NCBI GenBank assembly: GCA_013298625.1
Contig: JAAFIF010000003.1
Location: forward strand, 144,796 to 208,795
DNA from: Myxococcales bacterium
GTDB lineage: Bacteria > Myxococcota_A > Polyangia > Polyangiales > Ga0077539
DNA: 64,000 nt
Direction: 5' to 3'
Shown piece by piece: positions 1 to 8,646 of the stretch. Numbering within the stretch: position 1 is the stretch's first letter; each line of letters opens with the position of its first letter. Both the position numbers and the translations under genes were made by a program. A model generated the notes under the pieces. The model ran no database searches. It was given only the letters and a program-made list of their open reading frames with translations, and was not told the origin of the DNA.

Positions 1-2010
1 CAGCACCGCCAGCGCGCGCGCGAGCTTCTCTCTCGCCGCTTCGAGCGCACCCATGTCCGCCAACACCGCGCCCTGATAGCCCTCGTACGATGCCGCCAAC
101 GGCTCGGCGCCCAACGCGCGAATCATCTGCTCTGCGCTCGAGAAGTGCGCCAACGCCCCTGCACAATCCCCTTCGTCGTGCGCGAGCAGCCCCAAGTAGC
201 TGTGCGCCAGCGCCGCCCGTCGGTCTCGCAGCGCGATCAGCGCGCTCAGGCACGCCCTCGCCCGCACGTGATCGCCTCGCTCGACGTACACCGCCCCGAG
301 CACCGATCGCGTCAGGTCCTCGTTGACCGCGTGCCCCGCCGCGCGATGCAACGTCAGCGCGAGCTCGAGCGCCGCCGGCGCTTCGTCGACGCGCCCCGTC
401 GCCAGCAACGTCGAGCCCAGCGTCGACGCAGCCGCCCCGCGAAGGGCAGGGTTCGCGTCGCGCCCCAACACGGCCAACGCGCGCTCTGCGTACTGCACGC
501 CACGCTCGCACTCACCATGCGCGAGGTGAAGGTGCGCCGTCGCCCGCAGCGCCGTGCTCTCGAGCGCCGCGTCTCCGCTCTGCACCCCCAGCGCGACCGC
601 GCGCTGCACTTCGTCGAGCTCGTCTTCGCTGTACCGCCCCCGCTCGATCGTCCGCGTTCGAACGCGCATGTACGTGAGCCACCCGCGCAGCGCTGGGTCC
701 ACTGAACAGCGTTCGCACCGCGCCCACGCCGCGTCGATCAACGCCGTCGGCGCGTCGAACAAGCGGCCAGACAGCGTCGCGTCGAGCCCCACCATCGCCC
801 ACAGCGCTTCTTCGTCGCCGCGCGCGATGCCATGCTCCGCAGCGGCCACGAGGTTCTCTCGCTCGGCGCCGAGCAGCGCGACCGGGCGATCCGCGCCCCT
901 GCGCTCGCGCGCGAGCGCGCCGAAGTACCGTCCGTGACGGGCCGCTGTTTCTCCCGACGGATCGCCCTCTGCGAGCCGCTCGGCGGCGTACTCGCGCACC
1001 GCCGCGAACAACCCGAACCGCGTCGCTCCTCGCTCGTCCGCCTCCGCGCGCAGCAGCGACTTGTCGTGCAGCGATTGCAGAAGCTCGAGCACTCCCCGCG
1101 CGTCCTGCGTGTCCTGGATCACCGCGGCTGCCGCGGCCAGGTCGAACCCTCCGCGAAACACCGAGCACTGCGCGAGCGCCACGCGCTCGTCCGGGGCGAG
1201 CAGCGTCCACGACCCGTCGAGCGCCCCGCGGATCGTCGAGCGCCGCGTCGATGCGCCCCGCGGCCCGTGCGCCAACAGCTCGAGCGGAGCGCGAAGCCGC
1301 TCTCTGAGCGTCTGCAAATCCAGCATCCCGACCCGCGCCGCCGCGAGCTCGATCGCGAGCGGAAGCCCGTCGAGCGCGACCACGATCTCGTCGATCTGCG
1401 CTGCGTTTGCTGGGCTCAACGCGAAGTCGCGCCGCGCCCTTCTCGCGCGCTCGACGAACAGCTCGGCCGCCTCGGACACGCTCGATGCGTCTCCGTGCGG
1501 CGCGAGCGAGAGCGGCGAGAGCGCGACCACGACCTCGCCCTCGACCCGAAGTCTCTCGCGCGATGTGACCAACACCCGCAGCTCTGGCGCGAGCACCAGC
1601 CAGCGCTCGACCGTGCTTGGCGCGTGCGCCACGAGCTGCTCGAAGTTGTCGAGCACCAGCAGCGCCGCCCCGCGCGAGGCGAGCGCCGCGCCCACGACGT
1701 CGATGGACTGCGCCGAGCTCGTCGCGACCGCGACGCCGAGCGCGCGCGCGACGGACTCGACTACATCCTCGCGAGACCGCGCTTCGCACAGCTCGCATGA
1801 CAGTAGACCGCCTGCGAAATCGCCGGCGAACATCGTCACAAACTCCGCGGCGCAGCGGCTCTTTCCGATGCCGCCGACGCCGACCAGCGTCACGAGGGGC
1901 TCCGCCGACTCGAACGCAGCGCGCACCGCAGAGAGCTCCGCGGCGCGCCCGATGAAGCGTCCGCGGTGCGTGCTCGTGCGCGCGCCGCCAACCGTTGCAT
2001 GCGCGACCAC
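1..2010 (-). CDS. AfsR/LuxR-type NB-ARC ATPase regulator with TPR-like C-terminus (partial)
   Basis: Reading leftward from a GTG at 2010, the frame stays open for 670 codons to the window edge, so the C-terminus is missing. An in-frame stop at 2089-2091 and no ATG or other GTG between make this GTG the likely start. Residues 44-51 (GVGGIGKS) form a P-loop after a motif of the FIGRAAELSAV type, and LLVLDNFEQL further on is Walker B; this is the arrangement of AfsR/SARP-type and MalT-type signalling ATPases. The second half is helical and alanine-rich with TPR-like spacing (for example HAVNEDLTRSVLGAVYVERG). No N-terminal DNA-binding domain is present; any HTH would have to lie beyond the left edge. 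The role is inferred as regulatory or scaffold; the ligand is unknown. Confidence 0.8.
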   Translation of the reverse strand, partial: MVAHATVGGARTSTHRGRFIGRAAELSAVRAAFESAEPLVTLVGVGGIGKSRCAAEFVTMFAGDFAGGLLSCELCEARSREDVVESVARALGVAVATSSAQSIDVVGAALASRGAALLVLDNFEQLVAHAPSTVERWLVLAPELRVLVTSRERLRVEGEVVVALSPLSLAPHGDASSVSEAAELFVERARRARRDFALSPANAAQIDEIVVALDGLPLAIELAAARVGMLDLQTLRERLRAPLELLAHGPRGASTRRSTIRGALDGSWTLLAPDERVALAQCSVFRGGFDLAAAAAVIQDTQDARGVLELLQSLHDKSLLRAEADERGATRFGLFAAVREYAAERLAEGDPSGETAARHGRYFGALARERRGADRPVALLGAERENLVAAAEHGIARGDEEALWAMVGLDATLSGRLFDAPTALIDAAWARCERCSVDPALRGWLTYMRVRTRTIERGRYSEDELDEVQRAVALGVQSGDAALESTALRATAHLHLAHGECERGVQYAERALAVLGRDANPALRGAAASTLGSTLLATGRVDEAPAALELALTLHRAAGHAVNEDLTRSVLGAVYVERGDHVRARACLSALIALRDRRAALAHSYLGLLAHDEGDCAGALAHFSSAEQMIRALGAEPLAASYEGYQGAVLADMGALEAAREKLARALAVL

Positions 2011-2191
2011 CGCCCCAACATAGCGCGCGCGCTCACCGTCGCGACAAGCGTGATTTCTTCCCGTCGAGCGCGTGCAAAATCTTCGTGTTCACCGCTCCGT
2101 TCGTTGCTGCATCGTCCGCAGCACCACGCACGCAACGTTGCACTGTCCATCTGTCGACGACCTGCTCCACGGCCCGTGAACCGCTGCTTGA

Positions 2192-3328
2192 TTATCCCCC
2201 GAACAGCCGCGCAAACGAGCGCACGATGCGAAGCTGATCGCCGAGCGACGGCGTTCGCTCGACGCCCACGTGCCGAATCGCAGGCGTGAGCAGCAACGTC
2301 ACGTCGGCCTCTCCGCGCAGCTCGCGCTCGCAGTCCTCCGCTTCCGTCGGCGGAACCACGTCGTCCTCCGCCCCGTGAAGAATCGAGATGCTGCGCCCGT
2401 GCAGCGCCGTCGCGCGCCCCACGGGCGAGAGCGAGCGCACGCGCCGCTGCTCTTCTTCGCCCCGAAGCACGTCGAGGACCTTCTCGCGCACCGCGGATTT
2501 GTCCCCGGCGAGGATGCGCTCCATCAGCGCGCGCGCCGGCGGCGAGAGCAGCCGCGCCGTGTGCCGCGCTTGATCGCCCGCCATGTGCAGCTGCAAGCGC
2601 AGGCAGTCGCGAAAGATCGCCACTTCGTCGGGCCCCGCGAAGCGCTCGGCGTACATGTACACGAACACCACGAGCCCGTAGTCGTGCGCGCGCATCGTGC
2701 GAGTGCCGCTCGGCGTCTCGACGGTGTCCGTCGCGAGAAAACGCAGGACCTTTCGCAGGTCGTGGTGCGCGCCCATCACCGCCACGCGGTCGACGTACGC
2801 GTGCGAGCGCGGGTCCGCCGCGGCCACGAGCGAGAGCCCGCCCGCGAACGAGAGTCCGAAGACGCCCACGCGCTCTCGCTCGGCCATCCCGCTCTGCGCG
2901 AGGTAGCGCGAGGCCTCGATGATCTCGTCCACGCTCGACTGATCCACGCGATAGTCCGCCAGCGCCATCAGCTCGGGCGTGAGCACCACCATCCCCGCCC
3001 TCGCCAGATTGCGCGCAAACGGAACGAGCCTCGGCTCGTCCACCCCCAGGTAGTGCACCCCGTGCGCGACGATCACCGCCGGCCGCGGCTGCGTCGTGAG
3101 CGGCCGATAGATCCTCGCCCGAAACGGCCCCCATCGAGTCCGCAGCAGCACGTTCTCGACCACGATCCGCTCGTCGTACATCCGCGCGATCGCGTTGGTC
3201 GCCCCGGACGAGCGCGACAACACCGCCGCGGCGCGGACGTGCGCGCGCGCCGTCGGACACGACCCCACGGCGATCGGCGCCACCATCAGCGCCGTCAGCG
3301 CCACGATCTGTCGCAGTGACATCAGCAA
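2192..3328 (-). CDS. exported alpha/beta hydrolase (dienelactone hydrolase-like)
   Basis: 378 residues. The N-terminus is a hydrophobic export signal, and a cysteine at residue 23 after AVGS could make it a lipoprotein. The alpha/beta-hydrolase fold is supported by VIVAHG (oxyanion HG at 89-90), the nucleophile elbow GLSFAGG at 158-164 with Ser160, an acid in ILHGAEDDVVPP and a late histidine in IRHVGVERTP. The substrate cannot be told from sequence; such enzymes are esterases or dienelactone-type hydrolases. The start could be 3328 or the internal ATG at 3322. It is transcribed away from the repeat element 3339-3564 and is followed by the AfsR-like gene on the same strand. Confidence 0.8.
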   Translation of the reverse strand: MLMSLRQIVALTALMVAPIAVGSCPTARAHVRAAAVLSRSSGATNAIARMYDERIVVENVLLRTRWGPFRARIYRPLTTQPRPAVIVAHGVHYLGVDEPRLVPFARNLARAGMVVLTPELMALADYRVDQSSVDEIIEASRYLAQSGMAERERVGVFGLSFAGGLSLVAAADPRSHAYVDRVAVMGAHHDLRKVLRFLATDTVETPSGTRTMRAHDYGLVVFVYMYAERFAGPDEVAIFRDCLRLQLHMAGDQARHTARLLSPPARALMERILAGDKSAVREKVLDVLRGEEEQRRVRSLSPVGRATALHGRSISILHGAEDDVVPPTEAEDCERELRGEADVTLLLTPAIRHVGVERTPSLGDQLRIVRSFARLFGG

Positions 3329-3338
3329 ACCGCATCCT

Positions 3339-3564
3339 AAACCACGACCGCGACGGGGGTCGTAGGTTTCCCTGCGCGCGGCAGTGGTTTGCCTTGATTG
3401 CAGCCGCGCAGATCCGCTCTATACCGCGCCCGCGACGGGCATCGAAGATGCCCAAGCGGATCAGCGCGATTGAAATCAAGTCAAACCAAGACCGCGAACA
3501 GAGAAAACTACGACGACCGTCGCGGTATTGGTTTAGTCATCTTCGATGCCCGTCGCGGGCGCGG
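3339..3564. repeat. nested inverted-repeat element in the intergenic gap 3329-3664
   Basis: Three paired arms fill the non-coding gap. Arm C (3424-3450) and C' (3538-3564) are perfect 27-nt reverse complements. Arm A (3339-3369) pairs with A' (3504-3534) with about 5 mismatches in 31. Arm B (3386-3418) pairs with B' (3455-3487) with about 6 to 7 mismatches in 33. The order is A-B-C-B'-A'-C', so A/A' and B/B' are nested while C' lies outside. A and C also share the core CGCGACGGG. The stretch is visibly richer in A/T than its surroundings. It may be a miniature element, a structured RNA or a bidirectional terminator. Confidence 0.8.
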
Positions 3565-3664
3565 CATCGCCCATCGCGCACGCAACCCAACGCGCGCAAT
3601 CACCGTCGCTCTGCCTCGGTCTGTCCTGGCAACCGCTGTACTCTCGCCGGTCTCTGCCACCCCC

Positions 3665-4492
3665 ATGACCCTGCTCGGCTTGCACGGACTGCCCTGGATC
3701 CCGCTCGAATCGCTGCTCGACCTCTCGTCGCTCGACGCGGTTCACGAAGAGGTCTGCCTCGCCCTCGCGCAGGTCCCCACGGAGTACACCGGCGGCTCGC
3801 ACCGCTCGATGGGCATCATGCCCGAAGAGCTCGCGCACACCGCGATCACGGACTACGTCGAGGTGATCCGGGGCCTCGACGACACACAGTTTCAAGTGTT
3901 TCGCTCGCTGTCCGACGACCCCGCGTCGATCGACCCGAGCCTCCGCGCGTCGCTCGAGTTCGGCGAAGAGCGCGCGATCCCCCTGTCGCGCCGGCAGATG
4001 CTCTGGCTCGAGTACCGCCACGGCGTGTACTTTCCCTGGAAGGTCTTCTACGAGCTCATCCCCAACCGCTGGTGGACCGAGAAGCACCGCGCCGACGGAA
4101 AGCGCTTCACCCGCACCGCCGAAGCGCTGCTGCCCAAGACCGTCGCGCTCGCGAAATCCCTACCGTTTGTGAGCATCGGCCGCTGCAACATCATGGGCCT
4201 GCGCGCGCACGACTACGCCACGGTCCACCGCGACGGACACCCCGAAGAGCAGTCGCAGCCCGACGAGTTCATCACGCTGTGCCCCGCCAACAACAAGACG
4301 CTCTTTCTCTACGACCGCCAGACAAAAGAGAAGCTCCCGCTCTCGGGGCGCGCGTACTGGTTCAACGACTTCGATGACCACGGCGTCGAAGCCGAGCCCC
4401 ATTTTCGCTACTCGATCCGCGTCGACGGAGTCTTCCGCGACGACTTTCGCCAGCGCGTCCTGGCCCTCGCCGAATCCATGAAGTCGCGCTGA
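3665..4492 (+). CDS. probable 2-oxoglutarate/Fe(II) oxygenase, AspH-like
   Basis: 275 residues from the ATG at 3665; the frame is open upstream but that part lies in the inverted repeats and reads as arginine-rich noise. A His-x-Asp pair (H188, D190 in VHRDGH) is followed about 50 residues later by H239 (FDDHG) and R252 in YSIRVDG. This is the order and spacing of the metal ligands and 2OG-binding arginine in aspartyl/asparaginyl beta-hydroxylase-like cupins. The N-terminal half has no motif I recognise. It would hydroxylate a protein or peptide residue; the target is unknown. A second 2OG-type gene lies convergently at 6491-7249, and the two unknown genes between could be functionally linked. 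Confidence 0.55.
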   Translation: MTLLGLHGLPWIPLESLLDLSSLDAVHEEVCLALAQVPTEYTGGSHRSMGIMPEELAHTAITDYVEVIRGLDDTQFQVFRSLSDDPASIDPSLRASLEFGEERAIPLSRRQMLWLEYRHGVYFPWKVFYELIPNRWWTEKHRADGKRFTRTAEALLPKTVALAKSLPFVSIGRCNIMGLRAHDYATVHRDGHPEEQSQPDEFITLCPANNKTLFLYDRQTKEKLPLSGRAYWFNDFDDHGVEAEPHFRYSIRVDGVFRDDFRQRVLALAESMKSR

Positions 4493-4543
4493 AAGCAGCC
4501 CCTCTCTCTCTGCGAGGGCTTTGCTACACTCGCGCGACAAACA

Positions 4544-5890
4544 GTGAGCGCCCAAGGCCAGACTCCTCCGTTCGAACGCGACGAGCTGCTCGACACCCAA
4601 GGCATCGTCGGTGCCCGCTGGTGGAACCGCGAGCTCAAAGACGAAGAGCGCAAACAGTCCCGCCGCGCCGCGCTGACAACGCTCGTCGCCGTCAGCGTCG
4701 GCGTCGCTGCTGTGGGCGGCTTCGTCGCGGCCGTCGCGCAGCCCGACTACGAGTACCAACGCATGCCGTCGCTCGCGCTGCAGAAGCGCTTCGGGTGGTC
4801 CTTCGGCGCGCACGGAGAGAACATCACGTTCGACGGCCGACGCGTGCTCCCGTTCGACCCGTCCAAGCTGCGTTCGCTGCGGCAAGACTGCGTCGGAAGC
4901 GCGTACGCCACGCAGCAGAGCGCCGCGATCTTCGACGCGATCTTTCACCGTCCCACCGAGACCCCCGGCGAGACCTCGGGGATCTTTCAGCCGCTCGACT
5001 CGTACCTCGTCCCCGTCGTCACCAACACGATGGGCTTCGCGTACCGCATGGGCCAGTCGCTCGCCCGCGTGCTCTCTCGCTCGCCGCGCCGCGCCGCCAT
5101 CATCGTGGACCTCGTGGGGACCGACGCGGTCGCCCTCGCCGCTGGCCTCGCAGAAGCCTTCGCCCCCGTGTGGAAGCTCGACCACTGGCCGCACCCCCGC
5201 GGCGTCGTCCCCGCGCACATGACCCTCGCGAGCGCCGCGTTTTTTCAGCCGCGCTTCGTCGACGCCGCCGCGCGCAGGCCCGCGGACGCCCCCCCGGTCT
5301 TCATCTTGGACCGACATCGTCTGCGCCCGTACTCCGACGCGAGCACCCTCTTCGACAACCGCTACGCCCCCACGCTGGCCTCGGTCGCCGCCCTCGAAGG
5401 CGAGGCGCGCGCCCGCGACGTGATCTACATCGCGCCCGCGGACGCCGCTCTCTTCGACCCCGATGACCTCAACCCCGCGCTGGTGACGTACCGCACCCGC
5501 GGCTTGTCCGTCCGCGCCCTCACGGGCCAGTCGTTCTTCTCGTCGACCTACGAGGCGCCCGCGCCGAGCGAAGACCCGATCGAGAACCTCTTGCAGCAAG
5601 CGAAGCTCTATTACGGCGGGGACATGGCGCACGAAACCGCGTTCGTTCAGCACTATTTCGAAGATCGCAGCGCCGTCGACCTCTCGCAGTTGCCCGACGT
5701 TCGCGCGTTCAACTGGGAGCCCTCCGCGCGCCCAGCGCCTGTCGTCGGCGCGATGAGCGCCGCTGGCGTCTTCGCTGCGATCGGCACGACCGAGGTCGTC
5801 CTTCGAGGCGCCTCTCTCCTCGGCCTCCGCTCGGACCGCAACGGCTCGTGGAACCGCGTCTCTTCTTCGTCCTCGAGCTGGGGAGGCTGA
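4544..5890 (+). CDS. hypothetical membrane-anchored protein
   Basis: 448 residues from a GTG at 4544. No family is recognised. Residues 42-64 form one transmembrane segment after a charged cytoplasmic start; the bulk is a soluble domain with GTDAVALAAGLAEAFAPVWKL-like alpha/beta character, and a second hydrophobic stretch (about 400-430) precedes a serine-rich tail. A TACACT element lies 13 nt before the start without a Shine-Dalgarno sequence. The stop is 3 nt before the next gene, so the two are probably one transcript. Confidence 0.75.
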   Translation: MSAQGQTPPFERDELLDTQGIVGARWWNRELKDEERKQSRRAALTTLVAVSVGVAAVGGFVAAVAQPDYEYQRMPSLALQKRFGWSFGAHGENITFDGRRVLPFDPSKLRSLRQDCVGSAYATQQSAAIFDAIFHRPTETPGETSGIFQPLDSYLVPVVTNTMGFAYRMGQSLARVLSRSPRRAAIIVDLVGTDAVALAAGLAEAFAPVWKLDHWPHPRGVVPAHMTLASAAFFQPRFVDAAARRPADAPPVFILDRHRLRPYSDASTLFDNRYAPTLASVAALEGEARARDVIYIAPADAALFDPDDLNPALVTYRTRGLSVRALTGQSFFSSTYEAPAPSEDPIENLLQQAKLYYGGDMAHETAFVQHYFEDRSAVDLSQLPDVRAFNWEPSARPAPVVGAMSAAGVFAAIGTTEVVLRGASLLGLRSDRNGSWNRVSSSSSSWGG

Positions 5891-5893
5891 TCG

Positions 5894-6487
5894 ATGGCCA
5901 TTCAACACGCCATCTTCGCGATGGAGCTGTGCTTTCCGCTGCAGCCGTCGAGCCCCATGCACGCGAACCTCGTGCGGCTCTTTCGCGAGCACCGCGAGCA
6001 GTGCACCGCTGAAGAGAAATGGCGCTTCTACGAGCGGGTCCGACAGATCCTCGTGTACGAGCTACCCCACGCTCGCTCGGGGTGCTGGGACTTCTTCAAC
6101 GACGACGATCGCGCCAAGAACGACTACGACATGTGGTGCAACGGGATGCTCACCAAAGAGGGCGCCCGCACCAGTCCGTCGGGCCGTCCCCAGGGCGATC
6201 CGTTTCGCGGCGGCGAGCAAGCGCGCTTCATGACCGTCACGCTCGCGTGGCTCATGGTGCAGGGACTGCCGAGCACCGTGGACCTCTCGACCACCTGCAA
6301 CATCCCCGAAAACGTCCTGTGGCACCGTCAGTCTTTCTTGCGGATCCTCGAGCGCCTCGGCCGCGTGCAGTTCTCTGCGGTCAAGAGCGACGTCTTCTAC
6401 GTGATCCCCGGCAGCGATGACTGGGGCCTGACCGAGCAAGACCTGCTGCAGCCGAAGTTTCACTATCTCCGGCCGCTCAACGCGTAG
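5894..6487 (+). CDS. hypothetical protein, cotranscribed with the gene at 4544
   Basis: 197 residues, unrecognised. It begins with a short hydrophobic stretch (HAIFAMELCFPLQP) and is rich in Trp, Phe and Tyr, with EEKWRFYERVRQILVYELPH and a C-terminal half resembling a small winged-helix fold (LSTTCNIPENVLWHRQSFL). That resemblance is weak and is not used for a call. The start is 3 nt after the upstream stop, indicating coupling. It converges on the oxygenase at 6491 with a 3-nt gap. Confidence 0.75.
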   Translation: MAIQHAIFAMELCFPLQPSSPMHANLVRLFREHREQCTAEEKWRFYERVRQILVYELPHARSGCWDFFNDDDRAKNDYDMWCNGMLTKEGARTSPSGRPQGDPFRGGEQARFMTVTLAWLMVQGLPSTVDLSTTCNIPENVLWHRQSFLRILERLGRVQFSAVKSDVFYVIPGSDDWGLTEQDLLQPKFHYLRPLNA

Positions 6488-6490
6488 ACG

Positions 6491-7249
6491 CTAAAACCAG
6501 CTCTCCCAGCGCGCTCGGTCGAGGTGCACCCCGTGCAGCGTGATCGAGACGCGGTCGAGCTCTCCGTCGAACGCTTCGATCTGGTGCAGTCGATAGCTGT
6601 CCATCACCACCACATCGCCAGCTCCGTAGCGCACCACCGAAGGCTCTTCGTCCCCGGGGTCGTCCACAGGAAACACAGGGCTCCACACGCGAAGCCCCCC
6701 TCCCGCTCGCGGCGGCTGCAGCATCGCGACGAGCGTCACCGCGCGCGCCCTTCGCTCGACGTGGTGCTGAGTCAGCCCCTCGACGTCGAAGTGCACCACG
6801 CCCCCCTCGCGGGCCACTTTCTCTCCCGCAGGAAACACATGCACCGCCGCCCCGCAGAACCCCCTGCGCTGCTGCGCGACCCCGCCCACGATCCGCCCGT
6901 ACAGCTCCCGCATCCGCTGCTGCATCCCCGGAAGCACCCGCTCGACGCGCGCGTCCGAGCCCTTCGTGTCCGCGAAATACTCCGCCGCTCGACCGCTCTC
7001 GACGTGCGTATAAAACGCTCTCCCGAGGGCGAACTGCTCTCCGCCGAAGTCCTCGACCCACTCGGCTCGGGCCTCCATCACCGCGCGCACCCAACGCGCG
7101 CAGTCGTCTGGTGAAAGCAGCCCTCGAAGCACCACCGCGAGCGATCCGTCGAGCTCCGTGAGCAGCGCGGGTCGCTCGGCCGCCTCCCAGTCGCGCGCAG
7201 CGATCTCCGTGATTCGTCCCTGAATTGTCTGCTCGTCCGCGTCGCTCAC
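6491..7249 (-). CDS. 2-oxoglutarate/Fe(II)-dependent oxygenase (prolyl 4-hydroxylase-like)
   Basis: 252 residues from the GTG at 7249, chosen because GGAGAG stands about 7 nt upstream and the frame beyond is arginine-rich noise. The facial triad is visible as H153-x-D155 (VVHFDVEG) and H222 (YRLHQIEAF), followed by R233 and SITLHGV, the 2OG-binding end of P4H-type double-stranded beta-helix enzymes. The N-terminal segment LRGLLSPDDCARWVRAV is also typical of that family, where it precedes the cupin core. It hydroxylates a peptidyl or small-molecule substrate that cannot be named here. Confidence 0.75.
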   Translation of the reverse strand: MSDADEQTIQGRITEIAARDWEAAERPALLTELDGSLAVVLRGLLSPDDCARWVRAVMEARAEWVEDFGGEQFALGRAFYTHVESGRAAEYFADTKGSDARVERVLPGMQQRMRELYGRIVGGVAQQRRGFCGAAVHVFPAGEKVAREGGVVHFDVEGLTQHHVERRARAVTLVAMLQPPRAGGGLRVWSPVFPVDDPGDEEPSVVRYGAGDVVVMDSYRLHQIEAFDGELDRVSITLHGVHLDRARWESWF

Positions 7250-7315
7250 AAAAATCTCTCCCCGGTCTGTCACGCTCGACCGCCGGTCCGCTAGTGCCTT
7301 CGCGAGAGGTTCACA

Positions 7316-7501
7316 ATGAAGGCTGTGATGGATGCTCGTTGGTTTCGTGTCGCCATGTTCGCGCTCGTCGGAGCGCTCGTCGGAGGCGGCAGCTTCGCCG
7401 CATATCGCTACACCAACGCGTCCGACGACTGCTGCTACGAAGGATCGCCCTGCTGCCAGCCCGGCGCGCCCTGCTGCCAGCGCTCGGGCCACCGTCGCTG
7501 A
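7316..7501 (+). CDS. small membrane protein with three Cys-Cys pairs
   Basis: 61 residues. It has one transmembrane helix (about 10-30, MFALVGALVGGGSFAAY) and a short tail DDCCYEGSPCCQPGAPCCQ holding three CC pairs. GAGAGG lies 6 nt before the ATG. No family is recognised. Paired cysteines on a membrane tether suggest thiol chemistry or binding of a soft metal. It lies 30 nt before an ECF sigma factor, and the membrane protein after that also carries CC motifs, so the three genes may form one sensing unit. Confidence 0.65.
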   Translation: MKAVMDARWFRVAMFALVGALVGGGSFAAYRYTNASDDCCYEGSPCCQPGAPCCQRSGHRR

Positions 7502-7531
7502 CGGACCTCTTGGGGTACAGTCACCAGCGCG

Positions 7532-8083
7532 ATGCACACACGGGCGCCGAACGAAGCCGAGCTCGACGCGCTGATGGCGCGGCTCTCGGACGGAGATCGA
7601 ACCGCGTTCGACCCGTTGTTCTCCGCCTTGCACCCTCGGGCGGTGCGCGTCGCTCGGCTCCGCGTGGACCCGCAGCGCGCGCAAGACGTCGCGCAAACCG
7701 CGCTGCTCAAGGTGTTCTCTCGCGCGTCCGAGTTCGAAGCGGGCCGCCCCGTGCTCCCGTGGTTCTACGCGATCGTGGCCAACGAAGTGCGCGCCGTCAC
7801 CCGCGGCGCGATGGTCCGCGCGCAGGTTCCGCTCGAGCCCGACGGAGCGCCTCGGGACATCGTGGACACCCGTGAAGACCCCGAAGCACGCGCGACCGAG
7901 CGAGAGCTCGAGCTCGCCGTCGAGCGCGCGATCGAGACCCTCGATCCGGCCTCGGCCGACGCCATCTACGCAGTCCTCGGTCGCGCCGACCGCCCTGCGA
8001 TCGAATCCGCCACGTTTCGCAAGCGCGTGTCCCGCGCGTACGCCCGCCTGCGCGTAGCCCTGGGAGTGTTCGATGGACGCTGA
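7532..8083 (+). CDS. ECF-type RNA polymerase sigma factor
   Basis: 183 residues. Region 2 is clear (PQRAQDVAQTALLKVFSRAS, then LPWFYAIVANEVR, the promoter-melting part). Region 4 is degenerate but present (LDPASADAIYAV, then FRKRVSRAYARLRVAL). The ATG has no Shine-Dalgarno; TACAGT lies 10 nt upstream, so the message may be leaderless. The last 11 nt overlap the start of a membrane protein gene, the position where anti-sigma factors usually sit. It directs transcription of an unknown regulon. Confidence 0.8.
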   Translation: MHTRAPNEAELDALMARLSDGDRTAFDPLFSALHPRAVRVARLRVDPQRAQDVAQTALLKVFSRASEFEAGRPVLPWFYAIVANEVRAVTRGAMVRAQVPLEPDGAPRDIVDTREDPEARATERELELAVERAIETLDPASADAIYAVLGRADRPAIESATFRKRVSRAYARLRVALGVFDGR

Positions 8084-8636
8084 CAACCTGCTCTACGCGC
8101 GCGCTCGTCGCGCTTACGAAATGGGCCGCGTTCGAACCGCGTCGATGTACGCGCTCGCGCTCTCGGTCCTCGTGGCGGTGGCCGCGTACTTCGCCGTGGG
8201 CCCGCAAGCGCTGCCGTGGGCGCTCTGGACCTTCGCCGTGTGGGTCGCCGCAGGATGGCGAGGCGGAGCGATGCTCGCTGGCGCGCGTCGCGGCCTGTAC
8301 GCAGGGGCGGCGACGTTTCTGCTTCCGCTCTCGATCCTGCGACCGTGCTGCAAGCCCGGCATGGTGATGACGACCGACTGCTGCACGCGCCCCGAGCTGT
8401 GCATCCTCGCTGGGGCGGGCATCGGCCTGGTTCTGGCGGCATTTCTTCCCCGCGCCAAAGCTGCAAAACGCTGGGAAACCGCAGGTGGAATGGTCCTCGG
8501 CGTCCTCTCTGTCGCCGTCTTGAAGTGCGCCAAGCTGTTCATGGGCGAGGCCCTCGGGCTGCTCGGCGGACTGGCGGTCGGAGTGCTCGTGGTGTCGTCC
8601 GTGGGCGCGCTGCGCGACGCTCGCTCGGCGGCTTGA
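8073..8636 (+). CDS. polytopic membrane protein, possible anti-sigma partner
   Basis: 187 residues, overlapping the sigma gene by 11 nt, so translationally coupled. Four to five hydrophobic segments are visible (for example SMYALALSVLVAVAAYFAV, LCILAGAGIGLVLAAFL, ALGLLGGLAVGVLVVSSVG). A loop between helices holds RPCCKPG and TDCCTRPELC. No zinc anti-sigma motif (HxxxCxxC) is visible, so it is not a standard ZAS protein. By position it may hold the sigma factor at the membrane and respond through its cysteines; this is inference. Confidence 0.7.
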   Translation: MDADNLLYARARRAYEMGRVRTASMYALALSVLVAVAAYFAVGPQALPWALWTFAVWVAAGWRGGAMLAGARRGLYAGAATFLLPLSILRPCCKPGMVMTTDCCTRPELCILAGAGIGLVLAAFLPRAKAAKRWETAGGMVLGVLSVAVLKCAKLFMGEALGLLGGLAVGVLVVSSVGALRDARSAA

Positions 8637-8646
8637 TCTCCGCGCC

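Noticed and set aside
512..1798. A 428-codon minus-strand frame within the AfsR-like gene
   Set aside because: Arginine-rich and in a different frame from the P-loop/Walker B protein, which stays open through the window edge.
3339..3564. CRISPR array
   Set aside because: The repeats are inverted and nested pairs, not regularly spaced direct repeats with spacers.
4160..5992. A 610-codon frame on the minus strand
   Set aside because: Antisense of the two unknown + genes, whose coupled starts and near-normal amino-acid composition support the + strand.
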